Of a DNA stretch of 64,000 nt, positions 44,837 to 53,974 are shown piece after piece. Both the position numbers and the translations under genes were made by a program. Origin of the DNA: Chachezhania antarctica. Its GTDB lineage: Bacteria > Pseudomonadota > Alphaproteobacteria > Rhodobacterales > Rhodobacteraceae. The notes beneath the pieces were generated by a model. It did no database searches. It worked only from the letters and a program-made list of their open reading frames with translations, and was not told the origin of the DNA. The stretch is from the NCBI RefSeq assembly GCF_003646465.1, contig NZ_QZEX01000001.1, positions 582,236 to 646,235 on the forward strand. The letters are read 5' to 3'. Numbering within the stretch: position 1 is the first letter of the stretch; each line of letters starts with the position of its first letter.

Positions 44837-45253
44837 GGGCCGAGTCGCCCGATTCCCTCGAATCCTGCGTGCCCGGCAGGGCTGTGGCCGGAAAAGCCCT
44901 AAATCCGGGCGAAATGGCAGCATCACGAAAATGTGAGCGACGGAACACCCCCAATCCGGCAACGCAGTGTCTTCAAATCGAATTCGAATGTGGGTATGGT
45001 GGTGTCAGAGTTTCATTCACACACCTCCATTGAGCTCAAATTTGGCGGGCGGCACGTGCGGGTTGCACGGTCGCCCGTCAGACGTTATAGAGCGCGCGTC
45101 GAAAAGGCGCATAACGCCGTGAACCAAAGAGTTCGAGCAGCAGGGTCGGGATCAACCGGCCCTTCTTGTTTTGCGGCAGACCCGTGGACCAACAAGACCG
45201 GCGGAGACAACCGCACGGCCAGAAAACAGCGTAAAAGGAAACCGAGACCGCAT
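44837..45253 (+). promoter_or_regulatory. rpsA upstream region: promoter and 5' leader
   Basis: A 417-base gene-free region. A promoter is seen as TTGCAC (45063-45068), 17 bases, TATAGA (45086-45091), giving a transcript start near 45098 and a leader of about 155 bases. Within the leader, CCGG...TCTTGTT (45156-45170) can pair with AACAAGA-CCGG (45191-45201). Upstream is an ATCGAATTCGAAT palindrome-like stretch near 44976. S1 genes are often self-regulated through the leader; whether this one is cannot be told. Confidence 0.6.
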
Positions 45254-46936
45254 ATGGCTCAAGACACATCGATGGAGGAATTCGAAGCCCTCCTGAACGA
45301 AAGCTTCGAAATTGACACGCCCCAGGAAGGGACCGTTGTCAAAGGCAAGGTCATCGCAGTCGAGAATGGCCAGGCCGTTATCGACGTCGGCTACAAGATG
45401 GAAGGCCGCGTCGAACTCAAAGAATTCGCGAATCCCGGCGAAGCTCCCGAAATCGAAGTTGGCGACGAGGTGGAGGTCTATCTCCGCCAGGTCGAAAACG
45501 CGCGTGGCGAAGCGGTCATCAGCCGTGAGATGGCCCGTCGCGAAGCCGCCTGGGACCGCCTGGAAAAAGCATATGCCGACGATCAGCGCGTCGAAGGCGC
45601 GATCTTCGGCCGCGTCAAAGGCGGCTTCACCGTCGATCTGGGCGGCGCCGTTGCGTTCCTGCCCGGTTCGCAGGTCGATGTGCGCCCCGTGCGCGATGCC
45701 GGCCCGCTGATGGGTCTGAAGCAGCCCTTCCAGATCCTGAAAATGGACCGCCGCCGCGGCAACATCGTTGTCTCGCGCCGTGCCATCCTGGAAGAAAGCC
45801 GTGCCGAACAGCGCGCCGAAGTCATCGGCAAGCTGCAGGAAGGCGATGCGGTCGATGGTGTCGTCAAGAACATCACCGAATACGGGGCCTTCGTGGACCT
45901 GGGCGGTGTCGACGGCCTGCTGCACGTGACCGACATGGCGTGGCGCCGTGTGAACCACCCGTCCGAGATCCTGGCGATCGGCGAGACCGTCAAGGTCCAG
46001 GTCATCAAGATCAACAAGGAAACCCACCGTATCAGCCTGGGCATGAAGCAGCTGCAGGACGATCCGTGGGATCTGGTGGCCGCCAAGTACCCGCTGTCGA
46101 CCGTGCATACGGGTCGCGTGACCAACATCACCGACTACGGCGCATTCGTCGAGCTGGAGCCGGGTGTCGAAGGCTTGGTGCACGTGTCCGAAATGTCCTG
46201 GACGAAGAAGAACGTCCACCCGGGCAAGATCGTGTCGACCAGCCAGGAAGTGCAGGTCATGGTTCTGGAGATCGACGGTGCCAAGCGCCGTGTGTCGCTG
46301 GGCCTGAAGCAGACCATGCGCAACCCGTGGGAAGTCTTTGCGGAAACGCATCCCGAGGGCACCCAGGTCGAAGGCGAAGTCAAGAACATCACCGAATTCG
46401 GTCTGTTCATCGGTCTCGAAGGCGAGATCGACGGCATGGTTCACCTGTCCGACCTGTCGTGGGACGAACGTGGCGAAGACGCGATCCAGAACTATCGCAA
46501 GGGCGATGTGGTTCAGGCCGTCGTCTCGGAAGTCGACATCGAGAAAGAGCGTATCTCGCTTTCGATCAAGGCTCTGGGCGGCGACAAGTTCGCCGAAGCC
46601 GCCGGTGGCGTGCGTCGCGGCTCGATCGTCACCGTGCAGGTGACCGCGATCGAGGATGGCGGGATCGAGGTGGAGTACGAAGGCATGAAGTCCTTCATCC
46701 GCCGTTCGGACCTGTCGCGCGATCGTGCCGAACAGCGGCCCGAGCGTTTCTCGGTCGGTGACAAGGTCGACGTCCGCGTCACCAACGTGGATCTCAAGAC
46801 CCGCCGTCTGGGCCTGTCGATCAAGGCACGCGAGATCGCCGAAGAGAAAGAGGCCGTGCAGCAGTATGGCAGCTCCGACTCGGGCGCATCGCTGGGCGAC
46901 ATCCTTGGCGCCGCGCTGAAAGGCGACGACGACTGA
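45254..46936 (+). CDS. rpsA: 30S ribosomal protein S1
   Basis: A 560-residue protein with six S1 (OB-fold) repeats. Domains 3-6 show the repeated pattern VKNITEYGAFVDLGGVDGLLHVTDMAW, VTNITDYGAFVELEPGVEGLVHVSEMSW and VKNITEFGLFIGLEGEIDGMVHLSDLSW. It binds mRNA on the 30S subunit to help initiation. The C-terminal tail is acidic. ATG 45254 (MAQDTSMEEFEALLNESF) is the conserved alphaproteobacterial start. Strongly biased codons indicate high expression. Followed by an intrinsic terminator. Confidence 0.97.
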   Translation: MAQDTSMEEFEALLNESFEIDTPQEGTVVKGKVIAVENGQAVIDVGYKMEGRVELKEFANPGEAPEIEVGDEVEVYLRQVENARGEAVISREMARREAAWDRLEKAYADDQRVEGAIFGRVKGGFTVDLGGAVAFLPGSQVDVRPVRDAGPLMGLKQPFQILKMDRRRGNIVVSRRAILEESRAEQRAEVIGKLQEGDAVDGVVKNITEYGAFVDLGGVDGLLHVTDMAWRRVNHPSEILAIGETVKVQVIKINKETHRISLGMKQLQDDPWDLVAAKYPLSTVHTGRVTNITDYGAFVELEPGVEGLVHVSEMSWTKKNVHPGKIVSTSQEVQVMVLEIDGAKRRVSLGLKQTMRNPWEVFAETHPEGTQVEGEVKNITEFGLFIGLEGEIDGMVHLSDLSWDERGEDAIQNYRKGDVVQAVVSEVDIEKERISLSIKALGGDKFAEAAGGVRRGSIVTVQVTAIEDGGIEVEYEGMKSFIRRSDLSRDRAEQRPERFSVGDKVDVRVTNVDLKTRRLGLSIKAREIAEEKEAVQQYGSSDSGASLGDILGAALKGDDD

Positions 46937-46965
46937 GCCTGACGCTTCAGACCTGACAAGATCAG

Positions 46966-47000
46966 ACCCCGCGGCCAACATGGCCGCGGGGTTTTTCTTT
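46966..47000 (+). terminator. Intrinsic terminator of rpsA
   Basis: ACCCCGCGGCCA (46966-46977) and TGGCCGCGGGGT (46981-46992) form a perfect 12-bp stem with an ACA loop, followed by TTTTCTTT. Confidence 0.92.
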
Positions 47001-47016
47001 GGCAGAAAGGCAGGGC

Positions 47017-47100
47017 CTCTCCCGCCCCCGGGCCCGCCCGCCCGCCCACCCCCGTCGGATCGCCTGCGCGATCCTCCTTGCCGGCCCGGGGGCGGGAGAG
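47017..47100 (+). repeat. GC-rich nested-hairpin element, copy C
   Basis: Perfect 18-bp outer arms CTCTCCCGCCCCCGGGCC (47017-47034) and GGCCCGGGGGCGGGAGAG (47083-47100). Between them lie the CCCGCCCGCCCACCCCCGTC tract and an inner hairpin GGATCGC-CTGC-GCGATCC (47057-47074) followed by TCC. It sits 24 bases after the rpsA terminator. Confidence 0.8.
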
Positions 47101-47364
47101 ACCGGTCAACCTATGGGAAACCTGATCGGGCCGGCGGGCGAATCGGTCGGTTTCGGGCCTGCCGAGGAATGCGGCAATGGGCCGGTGCCGGCCCGGTCCT
47201 GCCTCAAGCGGTGGCGCCGACCCGCCGTCTTCACCCCGAGCCGGGCCAAAAGGACATGGAATCCCTTGATATTTCCGGCAGTTCGGCTTTGAGATGTGTC
47301 GTATCATCCGTATAGTCGGCGCGCGGGCGGTACTGGAACTGCGCCGCCAGGGAGGTGAGTCCAG
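47101..47364 (+). promoter_or_regulatory. ihfB upstream region with promoter
   Basis: Second part of a 428-base gene-free gap. The first 180 bases are GC-rich and show nothing I can assign. A promoter is visible as TTGAGA (47289-47294), 16 bases, TATAGT (47311-47316), 49 bases before ihfB. GGGAGGTGA precedes the ihfB start. Confidence 0.6.
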
Positions 47365-47646
47365 ATGATCCGGTCGGAACTGATTGCCAAGATCGCCGAA
47401 GAGAACCCGCATCTTTACCAGCGGGACGTCGAGCGCATCGTGAACACCGTGTTCGAGGAAGTGACCGACGCGATGGCCCGGGGAGACCGGGTGGAGCTGC
47501 GTGGATTCGGCGCCTTTTCGGTCAAGAAGCGCGACGCGCGGATCGGTCGCAATCCCAGGACCGGCGAAACCGTGCATGTGGAAGAGAAATTCGTCCCCTT
47601 CTTCAAGACCGGAAAATTGCTGCGGGACCGCCTGAACGGGAAGTAA
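47365..47646 (+). CDS. ihfB: Integration host factor subunit beta
   Basis: A 93-residue HU/IHF-fold DNA-bending protein. The beta-arm motif [31 protein letters not shown] carries the intercalating Pro of the NPRTG loop and the C-terminal helix. The N-terminal [33 protein letters not shown] is IHF-beta-like rather than HU-like. It follows rpsA, a placement conserved in many proteobacteria, but with its own promoter. Confidence 0.95.
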   Translation: MIRSELIAKIAEENPHLYQRDVERIVNTVFEEVTDAMARGDRVELRGFGAFSVKKRDARIGRNPRTGETVHVEEKFVPFFKTGKLLRDRLNGK

Positions 47647-47652
47647 GCTGAC

Positions 47653-48015
47653 ATGCGCTACATCCGCTATGCCATCCTGGCATTGATCGCCGTCATCATC
47701 GTTTCGGTTGCCATGGCCAACCGCGACCCGGTGACGCTTGAACTGCTGCCGGCCGCGTTTGCCCATGCCGTGGGCTGGAACTGGTCGGTGACGCTGCCGC
47801 TGTTCCTGGTGATCCTGGGCGGGGCGGCGGCCGGACTGATCTTCGGTTTCGTCTGGGAATGGATCCGCGAGCACAAACACCGTCGCGAAGTCGGCCGCAA
47901 ACGCCGCGAGGTGAAGCGGCTGGAGCGTGAAGTAGGCCGGCTTGCCGACGAAAAGCACCGCGGCAAGGACGACGTTCTGGCGATCCTCGACGAAGCGGAC
48001 CGCCGCCGGGCATGA
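47653..48015 (+). CDS. LapA-domain (DUF1049) membrane protein
   Basis: A 120-residue inner-membrane protein with two hydrophobic segments ([18 protein letters not shown], about 5-22, and [25 protein letters not shown], about 43-67) and a basic cytosolic coiled-coil tail ([21 protein letters not shown]). This is the LapA (YciS) architecture, which in enterobacteria helps regulate LPS synthesis. It lies between ihfB and trpF, 6 bases after ihfB, and overlaps trpF by 4 bases. Confidence 0.87.
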   Translation: MRYIRYAILALIAVIIVSVAMANRDPVTLELLPAAFAHAVGWNWSVTLPLFLVILGGAAAGLIFGFVWEWIREHKHRREVGRKRREVKRLEREVGRLADEKHRGKDDVLAILDEADRRRA

Positions 48016-48653
48016 TGTCCGACATTCGCGTCAAGATCTGCGGGCTGACCGATGCGGACAGCCTCGACGCGGCCGTTTCGGCGGGCGCGGCTTATGTGGG
48101 TTTTGTCTTCTTCCCCAAGTCGCCACGTTACCTGACGCCCCACGCCGCTGCCGAACTGGCCGCGCGCGTGCCTCCGGGCGTGTGCAAGGTTGCGCTGACG
48201 GTGAACATGGCGCTGGAAGAGCTGACGGGCATCGTGGAAAGCGTGCCGCTGGACATGCTGCAACTTCACGGGGCCGAAACGCCAAAGCATGTGCAGGCGG
48301 TGAAGGCCGCGACCGGTCTGCCGGTGATGAAGGCAGTCGGCGTGGCCGGGGAAGAGGATCTGGCGGCGCTGGAACGCTATGGCGCGGTTGCCGATCAGCT
48401 TCTGGTGGATGCGAAGCCGCCGAAAGGATCGGTTCTGCCGGGCGGCAACGGGCTGGCCTTCGACTGGCGCCTGCTGGTTGGCCGTCGCTGGCCGGTTCCG
48501 TGGATGCTGGCGGGCGGCCTGACGCCTGAGAACGTCGCCGAAGCCGTCCGGCTGACGGGCGCGCGGCAGGTGGATGTGTCGTCGGGCGTGGAGAGCCGTC
48601 CCGGCGTGAAGGACACCGCCAGGATCGAAGCCTTTCTGGCCGCCACGCGGTAA
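48012..48653 (+). CDS. trpF: Phosphoribosylanthranilate isomerase
   Basis: TrpF (213 residues) is a TIM-barrel enzyme of tryptophan synthesis that isomerises PRA to CdRP. The catalytic Cys is in [15 protein letters not shown]. Further motifs are [23 protein letters not shown], the catalytic Asp in [19 protein letters not shown], and the phosphate-binding [12 protein letters not shown] and [23 protein letters not shown]. The first ATG overlaps the lapA-like stop; the second Met (48015) is also possible. The bulk of the trp pathway is elsewhere. Confidence 0.95.
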   Translation: MMSDIRVKICGLTDADSLDAAVSAGAAYVGFVFFPKSPRYLTPHAAAELAARVPPGVCKVALTVNMALEELTGIVESVPLDMLQLHGAETPKHVQAVKAATGLPVMKAVGVAGEEDLAALERYGAVADQLLVDAKPPKGSVLPGGNGLAFDWRLLVGRRWPVPWMLAGGLTPENVAEAVRLTGARQVDVSSGVESRPGVKDTARIEAFLAATR

Positions 48654-48682
48654 AAGCCCAGGATCAGGGGTCGAACCATGTA

Positions 48683-48708
48683 CGCAAGGCAATTTAAATC
48701 GCCTTGCG
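48683..48708. promoter_or_regulatory. 26-bp near-perfect palindrome between trpF and trpB
   Basis: CGCAAGGC (48683-48690) and GCCTTGCG (48701-48708) face each other across AATTTAAATC, itself almost palindromic. It could be an operator or an RNA hairpin in the 115-bp trpF-trpB spacer. It is not followed by a T-run. No leader peptide with Trp codons was seen. Confidence 0.5.
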
Positions 48709-48768
48709 CTTGCCCTAAGTCTATCACCTGACTAGAGCAGGCGAAACGCGAGCGAGGGGCCGGCCCAC

Positions 48769-50016
48769 ATGGCAAACGATCTCAAGAACTCTTTCAAATC
48801 CGGCCCGGACGAAAAGGGCCGTTTTGGTCTTTTCGGCGGGCGCTTCGTCAGCGAGACGCTGATGCCGCTGATCCTTGATCTGGAAGCGGAATACGAAAAC
48901 GCCAAGACCGACGACTCCTTCTGGGCCGAGATGGATTATCTGTGGGAACACTACGTCGGCCGGCCCAGCCCGCTCTATTTCGCCGAACGGATGACCGAAC
49001 ATCTTGGCGGCGCCAAGATCTACATGAAGCGGGACGAGCTGAACCATACCGGGGCGCACAAGATCAACAACGTGCTGGGCCAGATCATCCTTGCCCGCCG
49101 TATGGGCAAGACCCGGATCATCGCCGAAACCGGCGCTGGCCAGCATGGCGTGGCCACCGCCACCGTCTGTGCCAAGTTCGGGCTGAAATGCGTCGTCTAC
49201 ATGGGCGCGCATGATGTCGAACGGCAATCGCCCAATGTCTTCCGGATGAAGCTGCTGGGCGCCGAGGTGATCCCGGTCACCTCTGGCCGCGGCACGCTGA
49301 AGGACGCGATGAACGATGCGCTGCGCGACTGGGTGACGAATGTAGACGACACGTTCTACTGCATCGGCACCGTCGCAGGCCCGCATCCCTATCCGGCCAT
49401 GGTCCGCGACTTCCAGTCGATCATCGGCAAGGAAGCGAAGGAGCAGATGCAGAAGGCCGAAGGCCGGCTGCCCGATACGCTTGTCGCGGCCATCGGTGGT
49501 GGCTCGAATGCGATGGGCCTGTTTTTCCCGTTTCTCGATGACCCGACTGTCAATATCATCGGCGTCGAAGCCGGCGGGCGCGGCGTGAACGAGAAGATGG
49601 AGCACTGTGCCTCGCTCACCGGCGGGCGGCCCGGTGTGCTGCACGGGAACCGCACCTATCTGCTGCAGGACGATGTGGGCCAGATCCTTGAAGGCTATTC
49701 GATCTCGGCAGGTCTCGACTATCCGGGCATCGGGCCTGAGCATTCGTGGCTGCATGACACGGGCCGCGCGCAGTATGTGTCGATCACCGATGCCGAGGCG
49801 CTGGAAGCGTTCAAGCTGTGTACCGCGCTGGAAGGCATCATCCCCGCGCTGGAGCCCAGCCACGCGCTGGCCCATGTCGTCAAGATCGCGCCGGAACTGC
49901 CTGCCGATCACCTGATCTGCATGAACCTGTGCGGCCGGGGCGACAAGGACATCTTCACCGTGGCCAAGCACCTTGGCTTCGACATGGACAGTGGTGAGGG
50001 CCGGGAGACAAAGTGA
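48769..50016 (+). CDS. trpB: Tryptophan synthase beta chain
   Basis: TrpB1-type beta subunit (415 residues), a PLP enzyme condensing indole with serine. The PLP lysine is in [15 protein letters not shown]. The catalytic Glu region [13 protein letters not shown] and the phosphate-binding GGGSNAMG are intact. [27 protein letters not shown] and the C-terminal NLCGRGDKD are standard. trpA is not in this window: trpB is followed, with a 4-base GTGA overlap, by a GNAT gene. Confidence 0.96.
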   Translation: MANDLKNSFKSGPDEKGRFGLFGGRFVSETLMPLILDLEAEYENAKTDDSFWAEMDYLWEHYVGRPSPLYFAERMTEHLGGAKIYMKRDELNHTGAHKINNVLGQIILARRMGKTRIIAETGAGQHGVATATVCAKFGLKCVVYMGAHDVERQSPNVFRMKLLGAEVIPVTSGRGTLKDAMNDALRDWVTNVDDTFYCIGTVAGPHPYPAMVRDFQSIIGKEAKEQMQKAEGRLPDTLVAAIGGGSNAMGLFFPFLDDPTVNIIGVEAGGRGVNEKMEHCASLTGGRPGVLHGNRTYLLQDDVGQILEGYSISAGLDYPGIGPEHSWLHDTGRAQYVSITDAEALEAFKLCTALEGIIPALEPSHALAHVVKIAPELPADHLICMNLCGRGDKDIFTVAKHLGFDMDSGEGRETK

Positions 50017-50465
50017 CACCCGTCCTCCGCCCCGCTGTGGCCGGCGATGCGAACACGGTCCGGGCACTGGCCCGGGCCGCTTATGCCCAATATGTTCCGG
50101 ATATCGGCCGGGAACCGGGGCCGATGGCCGAAGACTATGCCGCGCGGGTTGCGGAAGGCGCGGTGCAGGTGTTGGTCGAGGGCGACAAGATCCTTGGCTT
50201 CATCGTCCTGTTCGAGGACAGCGATGCGCTGCTGCTCGACAACGTGGCCGTGGCGCCCGACGCGCAGGGGCGGGGATTTGGCCGCCTGCTTGTCGAAGCG
50301 GCGGAGGCCGAGGCCCGCGCGCTTGGCCATGATCGGATACGTCTCTACACCCATGTCAGGATGACCGCGAATATCGCGCTGTACACCCGTCTGGGCTTCA
50401 GGGAGACGCGGCGGGTGACCGAAAAGGGCTTCCACCGCGTCTACATGGAAAAGCGACTTGGCTGA
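50013..50465 (+). CDS. GNAT-family N-acetyltransferase
   Basis: A 150-residue acetyltransferase. Motif A with the acetyl-CoA pyrophosphate loop is [22 protein letters not shown] (about 85-106), and motif B follows as [15 protein letters not shown] (about 118-132). The N-terminal [23 protein letters not shown] is standard GNAT. The start is GTG inside the trpB stop (GTGA), so the gene depends on trpB translation. Substrate unknown. Confidence 0.88.
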   Translation: MTPVLRPAVAGDANTVRALARAAYAQYVPDIGREPGPMAEDYAARVAEGAVQVLVEGDKILGFIVLFEDSDALLLDNVAVAPDAQGRGFGRLLVEAAEAEARALGHDRIRLYTHVRMTANIALYTRLGFRETRRVTEKGFHRVYMEKRLG

Positions 50466-50474
50466 GCGCGCAGC

Positions 50475-50801
50475 TCAGACTTCGTGCACAACCGTTTCAA
50501 ACACTTCCACCTGCGGCGGGCCCATCAGGGCGTCGCGGGTTTCGGCGTTGCCGGCATTCTTGTGCGCTTCGCGGAAATGCTCCGACTTGGTCCAGGCGAC
50601 GAAATCCTCGCGGCTGCCCCAGATCGTGTGGCTGGAATAGAGCGTATAGCCCTCGTCCTCGTTCACCGGGCCCTTCAGCAGGCGGAATTCCTGAAAGCCC
50701 TCGACGTCCTTCAAGCGGCTCTGGCGGGTCTTCCAGACCTCTTCGAAGCCGGCTTCCTTGCCGGATTTTACCTTGAACCGGTTCATGGCGATAAAGTTCA
50801 T
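50475..50801 (-). CDS. ABM-domain (HmoA/IsdG-like) monooxygenase
   Basis: A 108-residue antibiotic-biosynthesis-monooxygenase fold protein of the heme-degrading HmoA/IsdG type. It begins MNFIAMNRFKVKSGKEAGFEEVWKTR, with the conserved Asn-Arg-Phe strand, and has LLKGP...YTLYSSHTIWGSREDFVAWTKSEHFREAH, where W...W and the distal His correspond to the heme-binding face. Biochemical heme cleavage is not proven by sequence. Start at 50801 after GAGGAG. It is isolated, downstream of a DUF2237 gene. Confidence 0.85.
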   Translation of the reverse strand: MNFIAMNRFKVKSGKEAGFEEVWKTRQSRLKDVEGFQEFRLLKGPVNEDEGYTLYSSHTIWGSREDFVAWTKSEHFREAHKNAGNAETRDALMGPPQVEVFETVVHEV

Positions 50802-50907
50802 GGGTGGCGTCTCCTCTTGGATCGGTTTGAGGCTGGCGGGCGCTCGGGAAACGCAGCTGGCTGATATCTGTCTACCTGACACCCGGCGGGGCAGGGAACA
50901 AGCGGGA

Positions 50908-51285
50908 TCAGGCGTCGCTGGAATCGTAAAGCTGCAAGACGTCGAGCGGCGCGATGTGAAGGGCGCGTTTGTGGGTCGCGGCGAGGTGCACCATCGGCGC
51001 GCAGCCTTCGTCGTGTGCCTGCATGAAGCGCGAAGCGCACAGGCACCAGCTGTCACCGGGTTTCAGGCCTGAAAATCCGTATTCCAGCCGCGGGGTCGAC
51101 AGATCGTTGCCGACATACTTCGAAAACGCCAGGAATTCGGCCGTCATCACCGCGCAGACGGTGTGGCTGCCTTCGTCCGCGGTGCAGGTATTGCAGTGTC
51201 CGTCGCGAAAGAAACCCGTGACCGGATTGGTCGAACAGGTTTCCAAAGTCTCTCCAAGAACGTTCACGCTGTCTTCGGGTTCCAT
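50908..51285 (-). CDS. DUF2237 family protein
   Basis: A 125-residue protein matching DUF2237: SVNVLGETLETCSTNPVTGFFRDGHCNTC, then GSHTVCAVMTAEFLAFSKYVGNDLSTP and the hallmark LKPGDSWCLCASRFMQAHDEGCAPMVHLAATH. Six or seven conserved cysteines and two late histidines suggest metal binding or disulfides. No signal peptide. Function is unknown for the family. Start at 51285 (MEPEDSVNV). It stands between the ABM gene and a DUF2332 gene, all on the minus strand. Confidence 0.85.
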   Translation of the reverse strand: MEPEDSVNVLGETLETCSTNPVTGFFRDGHCNTCTADEGSHTVCAVMTAEFLAFSKYVGNDLSTPRLEYGFSGLKPGDSWCLCASRFMQAHDEGCAPMVHLAATHKRALHIAPLDVLQLYDSSDA

Positions 51286-51360
51286 GGTCCTCACTCCGGT
51301 TTTGTCCTGACCCAGCATAACCAAGATGGCCCGGCCCGGCCATGCCCGGCGGGCGGGCTG

Positions 51361-52401
51361 TCAGGCGCCTTCGTGCCACCGGATCCAGCGCCCATGGTAA
51401 TCGGCGCGGCCCAGTTCCAGATCGATATCCCCGGGCCAGAGCCTGAGCCCGATCCGTGCACTGCCGGGCGTGCCGTCGGCCTCCATCGACAGCCAGGCGA
51501 CGGGGGCGTCGTGCGTGGCGCTGGCGCCCGCAGCTTCGATCAGGGCCGTAACGCGGGCCTTCACGGGTTCGGGGAAGTACTGCCAGGCGATGGTGTGGCA
51601 GATCATGTGGATATGGCCGGGGAAGGGCCGCGCAAGGCGATCTTCCAGCCAGTCGGCAGCGTCGCCTGCCGCGATGGGCGTGTCGATGGCGGCTATGGCG
51701 GCTTCGGTCAGCTCCATCCGATGCGGCTGATCGGGCCACAGGTAGGCTTTCATCCGCAGCGCTTGCGCGGGGTCGGTCACGTCGACAGGCCGCAGATCGA
51801 CGGCGGCCTTGTCGGTCACTCGGATTTCGGCCGGGGCAGGTGCCGCCCCCGCCCATTCTGGCGTCAGCGTCAGAACCGGATCGGCGGGGCCCAGCCGGAC
51901 GTCGCCGGCCTGCAATGCGTAACGGTCCCAGTTGGTGTTCAAGCCCCCGCTCGCCCCCAGTTCCGAGGTCACGAAGGGCAGGGGATGGCGCGCGGCGATC
52001 CAGTGCGCGCCGGCGATCAGCACGGCACTGCGGCGCACCTCGTTCGTTTGCGGCGGGCTTTGCATCCAGTCGGCGAAGAATTCCGCATGAGTTTCGAACG
52101 CGGCCAGCGCGGCGGAGATCAGCGTTTCCGGATCGGTCGGATTGGGTGGATAGGCCGCGGTCAGCGCGTCGTCGCGCCCCGACAGGACCAGCGCATGCAG
52201 ACCACCCGCGGCGCGCAGGGCAATGGCATGGCCATAGGCGCTTATGTCACCTTCGAAACCACGGCAGATCCGGTCCAGCGTGCCGCAATCGGGCCAGAGA
52301 TCGGCCAGCCCGTTCAATAGGACGCCCATGAAAGGAGAGCCAAGGTTCGTGCAGGCCTTGGCCTGAACGCGAAAGCTGTCCTGAATGTCGTCGCGGCTCA
52401 T
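51361..52401 (-). CDS. DUF2332 family protein
   Basis: A 346-residue cytosolic protein of the DUF2332 family, of unknown function. Its conserved parts are [25 protein letters not shown], the central [43 protein letters not shown] region, and the SAM-methyltransferase-like [10 protein letters not shown] loop, with HTIAWQYFP and [12 protein letters not shown] near the end. The glycine loop suggests a Rossmann-type domain, but no ligand is established. It overlaps the pth stop by 4 bases. Confidence 0.82.
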   Translation of the reverse strand: MSRDDIQDSFRVQAKACTNLGSPFMGVLLNGLADLWPDCGTLDRICRGFEGDISAYGHAIALRAAGGLHALVLSGRDDALTAAYPPNPTDPETLISAALAAFETHAEFFADWMQSPPQTNEVRRSAVLIAGAHWIAARHPLPFVTSELGASGGLNTNWDRYALQAGDVRLGPADPVLTLTPEWAGAAPAPAEIRVTDKAAVDLRPVDVTDPAQALRMKAYLWPDQPHRMELTEAAIAAIDTPIAAGDAADWLEDRLARPFPGHIHMICHTIAWQYFPEPVKARVTALIEAAGASATHDAPVAWLSMEADGTPGSARIGLRLWPGDIDLELGRADYHGRWIRWHEGA

Positions 52402-53090
52402 TTGAAGCGGTTCAGAAGGCGTTCGAGCGGCGACCGCGTGTCCACCGGTTCCGGCGCGTCCGGTTTCTTGCGGGGCTCGGGCGCGGGCGCCTTCTCTTCG
52501 GTGCGGGTCTTCGAGGATCGCGCCGGAGCCGTGCGTTGCGACACGGCGTTCATAAACCGCCCCGGATCGCCCTTGGCCAGATGTTCGGCCCCGTCCGAGA
52601 TCCCGCGCATCAGGTCGTCCAGCCATTCGGCATCGGTCTTCGGGAAATCGTGCAGCACGTAGGGCGACACCAACTCCTTCCGGCCCGGGTGTCCGATGCC
52701 CAGGCGCACGCGGTGATACGCCTCGCCGATATGCCCGTGGATCGACCGCAGACCGTTGTGGCCCGCATGCCCGCCGCTGGTTTTCACCTTCAGGCGGCCG
52801 GGGTTCAGATCCAGCTCGTCGTGAAACACGGTCACGTCGCCCGGCTCCAGCTTGAAGAAGCGCATGGCTTCGCCCACCGACTGGCCGGACAGGTTCATGA
52901 AGGTTTCCGGCTTCAGCAGGGCCACCTTTTCCGTCCCAAGACGGCCTTCGCTGACCAGCCCCTGGAACTTCGACCGCCACGGCGCGAAGCCGTGATCGGC
53001 GGCGATCCGGTCCATGGCCATGAAGCCGATATTGTGCCGGTTCTGCGCGTATTTCGGCCCCGGATTGCCGAGCCCAACGAACAGCTGCAT
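52398..53090 (-). CDS. pth: Peptidyl-tRNA hydrolase
   Basis: Pth (230 residues) recycles peptidyl-tRNA. The core has [23 protein letters not shown] with the catalytic His in [49 protein letters not shown] with the catalytic Asp, and [13 protein letters not shown]-terminal extension of about 40 residues rich in Pro, Lys and Glu ([22 protein letters not shown]) is typical of Rhodobacteraceae. It is downstream of rplY, the common rplY-pth pair, but an intrinsic terminator lies between them. Confidence 0.95.
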   Translation of the reverse strand: MQLFVGLGNPGPKYAQNRHNIGFMAMDRIAADHGFAPWRSKFQGLVSEGRLGTEKVALLKPETFMNLSGQSVGEAMRFFKLEPGDVTVFHDELDLNPGRLKVKTSGGHAGHNGLRSIHGHIGEAYHRVRLGIGHPGRKELVSPYVLHDFPKTDAEWLDDLMRGISDGAEHLAKGDPGRFMNAVSQRTAPARSSKTRTEEKAPAPEPRKKPDAPEPVDTRSPLERLLNRFK

Positions 53091-53160
53091 GGCGCACCTC
53101 CTTCGCATTCGCCGCCTGTCATGCCCGGTTCGCGCGGGAAAATCCAGTTCTGCGGCGCAG

Positions 53161-53191
53161 AAACGCAAAACGGGGCCGCAGGGGCCCCGTT
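53161..53191 (-). terminator. Intrinsic terminator between rplY and pth
   Basis: AACGGGGCC (53169-53177) and GGCCCCGTT (53183-53191) form a 9-bp stem. On the minus strand it is followed by TTTTGCGTTT. pth begins 71 bases later, so some read-through or a second promoter is likely. Confidence 0.8.
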
Positions 53192-53215
53192 CGCTCTCCC
53201 ATCCGGTGACGGAAG

Positions 53216-53848
53216 TTATTCTTCGGTTGCGACGTCTTCTTCTGCCGCGTCTTCTTCTTCATCATCCGCCGCAAGCAGACCCGAGGGCGCCTGGATGTTG
53301 GCGATCACGAAGTCGCGGTCGATGGTCGGCTTGGTGCCGGCGGGCAGGTCGATGGCGGAAATCGTCACCGTGTCGCCGATGTTCAGCGCGCCCAGGTCCG
53401 CCGTCAGTTTCTCCGGGATATCGCCCGCAGTCACCATCAGTTCCACCTCGGGGCGGACAACGGTCAGAACGCCGCCCTTCTTGATGCCGGGGCAGGTTTC
53501 TTCGTTCTCGAACTCGACCGGGATGAAGAGGTTGATCTTCGTCGCGCGACGCAGGCGCATCAGGTCGAGATGGGTCGGAAGGTCCTTCACCACGTCGCGC
53601 TGCACGTCGCGGCAGATCACGCGGACGTCGTCGTGGCCTTCAACCTTCAGGTTGAAAAGGGTCGACTTGAAGCGGCCCGCTTTCAGTTTCACCAGCAGCG
53701 TGTTGAACGGGATCTGGATCGGCAGCGGATCGACGTCGCCGCCGTAAACCACCCCGGGAACCATGCCGTCACGGCGTGCCTGACGAGCGGCGCCCTTGCC
53801 TGTCCCCGTACGTACCTGGACTTCGAGATCCGGAATCTCACCAGCCAT
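53216..53848 (-). CDS. rplY: 50S ribosomal protein L25/Ctc
   Basis: The long, two-domain (TL5/CTC) form of L25 (210 residues). The N-terminal 5S rRNA-binding domain has [25 protein letters not shown], and the C-terminal beta domain follows (about 95-190). The tail is highly acidic ([14 protein letters not shown]). The ATG at 53848 has AGGAG at the right distance; the frame extends two codons further to a TTG that I reject. A hairpin lies in the leader. Confidence 0.94.
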   Translation of the reverse strand: MAGEIPDLEVQVRTGTGKGAARQARRDGMVPGVVYGGDVDPLPIQIPFNTLLVKLKAGRFKSTLFNLKVEGHDDVRVICRDVQRDVVKDLPTHLDLMRLRRATKINLFIPVEFENEETCPGIKKGGVLTVVRPEVELMVTAGDIPEKLTADLGALNIGDTVTISAIDLPAGTKPTIDRDFVIANIQAPSGLLAADDEEEDAAEEDVATEE

Positions 53849-53868
53849 TTGCAATTCTCCTAAACATG

Positions 53869-53897
53869 GCGGGCATCCTCCAAGGCTGTATGCCCGC
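53869..53897 (-). promoter_or_regulatory. Hairpin in the rplY leader
   Basis: GCGGGCAT (53869-53876) and ATGCCCGC (53890-53897) form an 8-bp stem with a 13-nt loop that ends about 7 bases before the AGGAG of rplY. It could influence initiation or be a feedback target; no known leader class recognised. Confidence 0.4.
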
Positions 53898-53974
53898 GTG
53901 AAGGCCGCCCATTAGGCGATTCCGCCCGAAAAGGAAAGAGGATTTGCCGTTGTGAAGGCAATTAATCCTGGGGC

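Noticed and set aside
48654-48768. Trp attenuator leader peptide
   Set aside because: No short open frame with tandem Trp codons and no terminator with a T-run before trpB.
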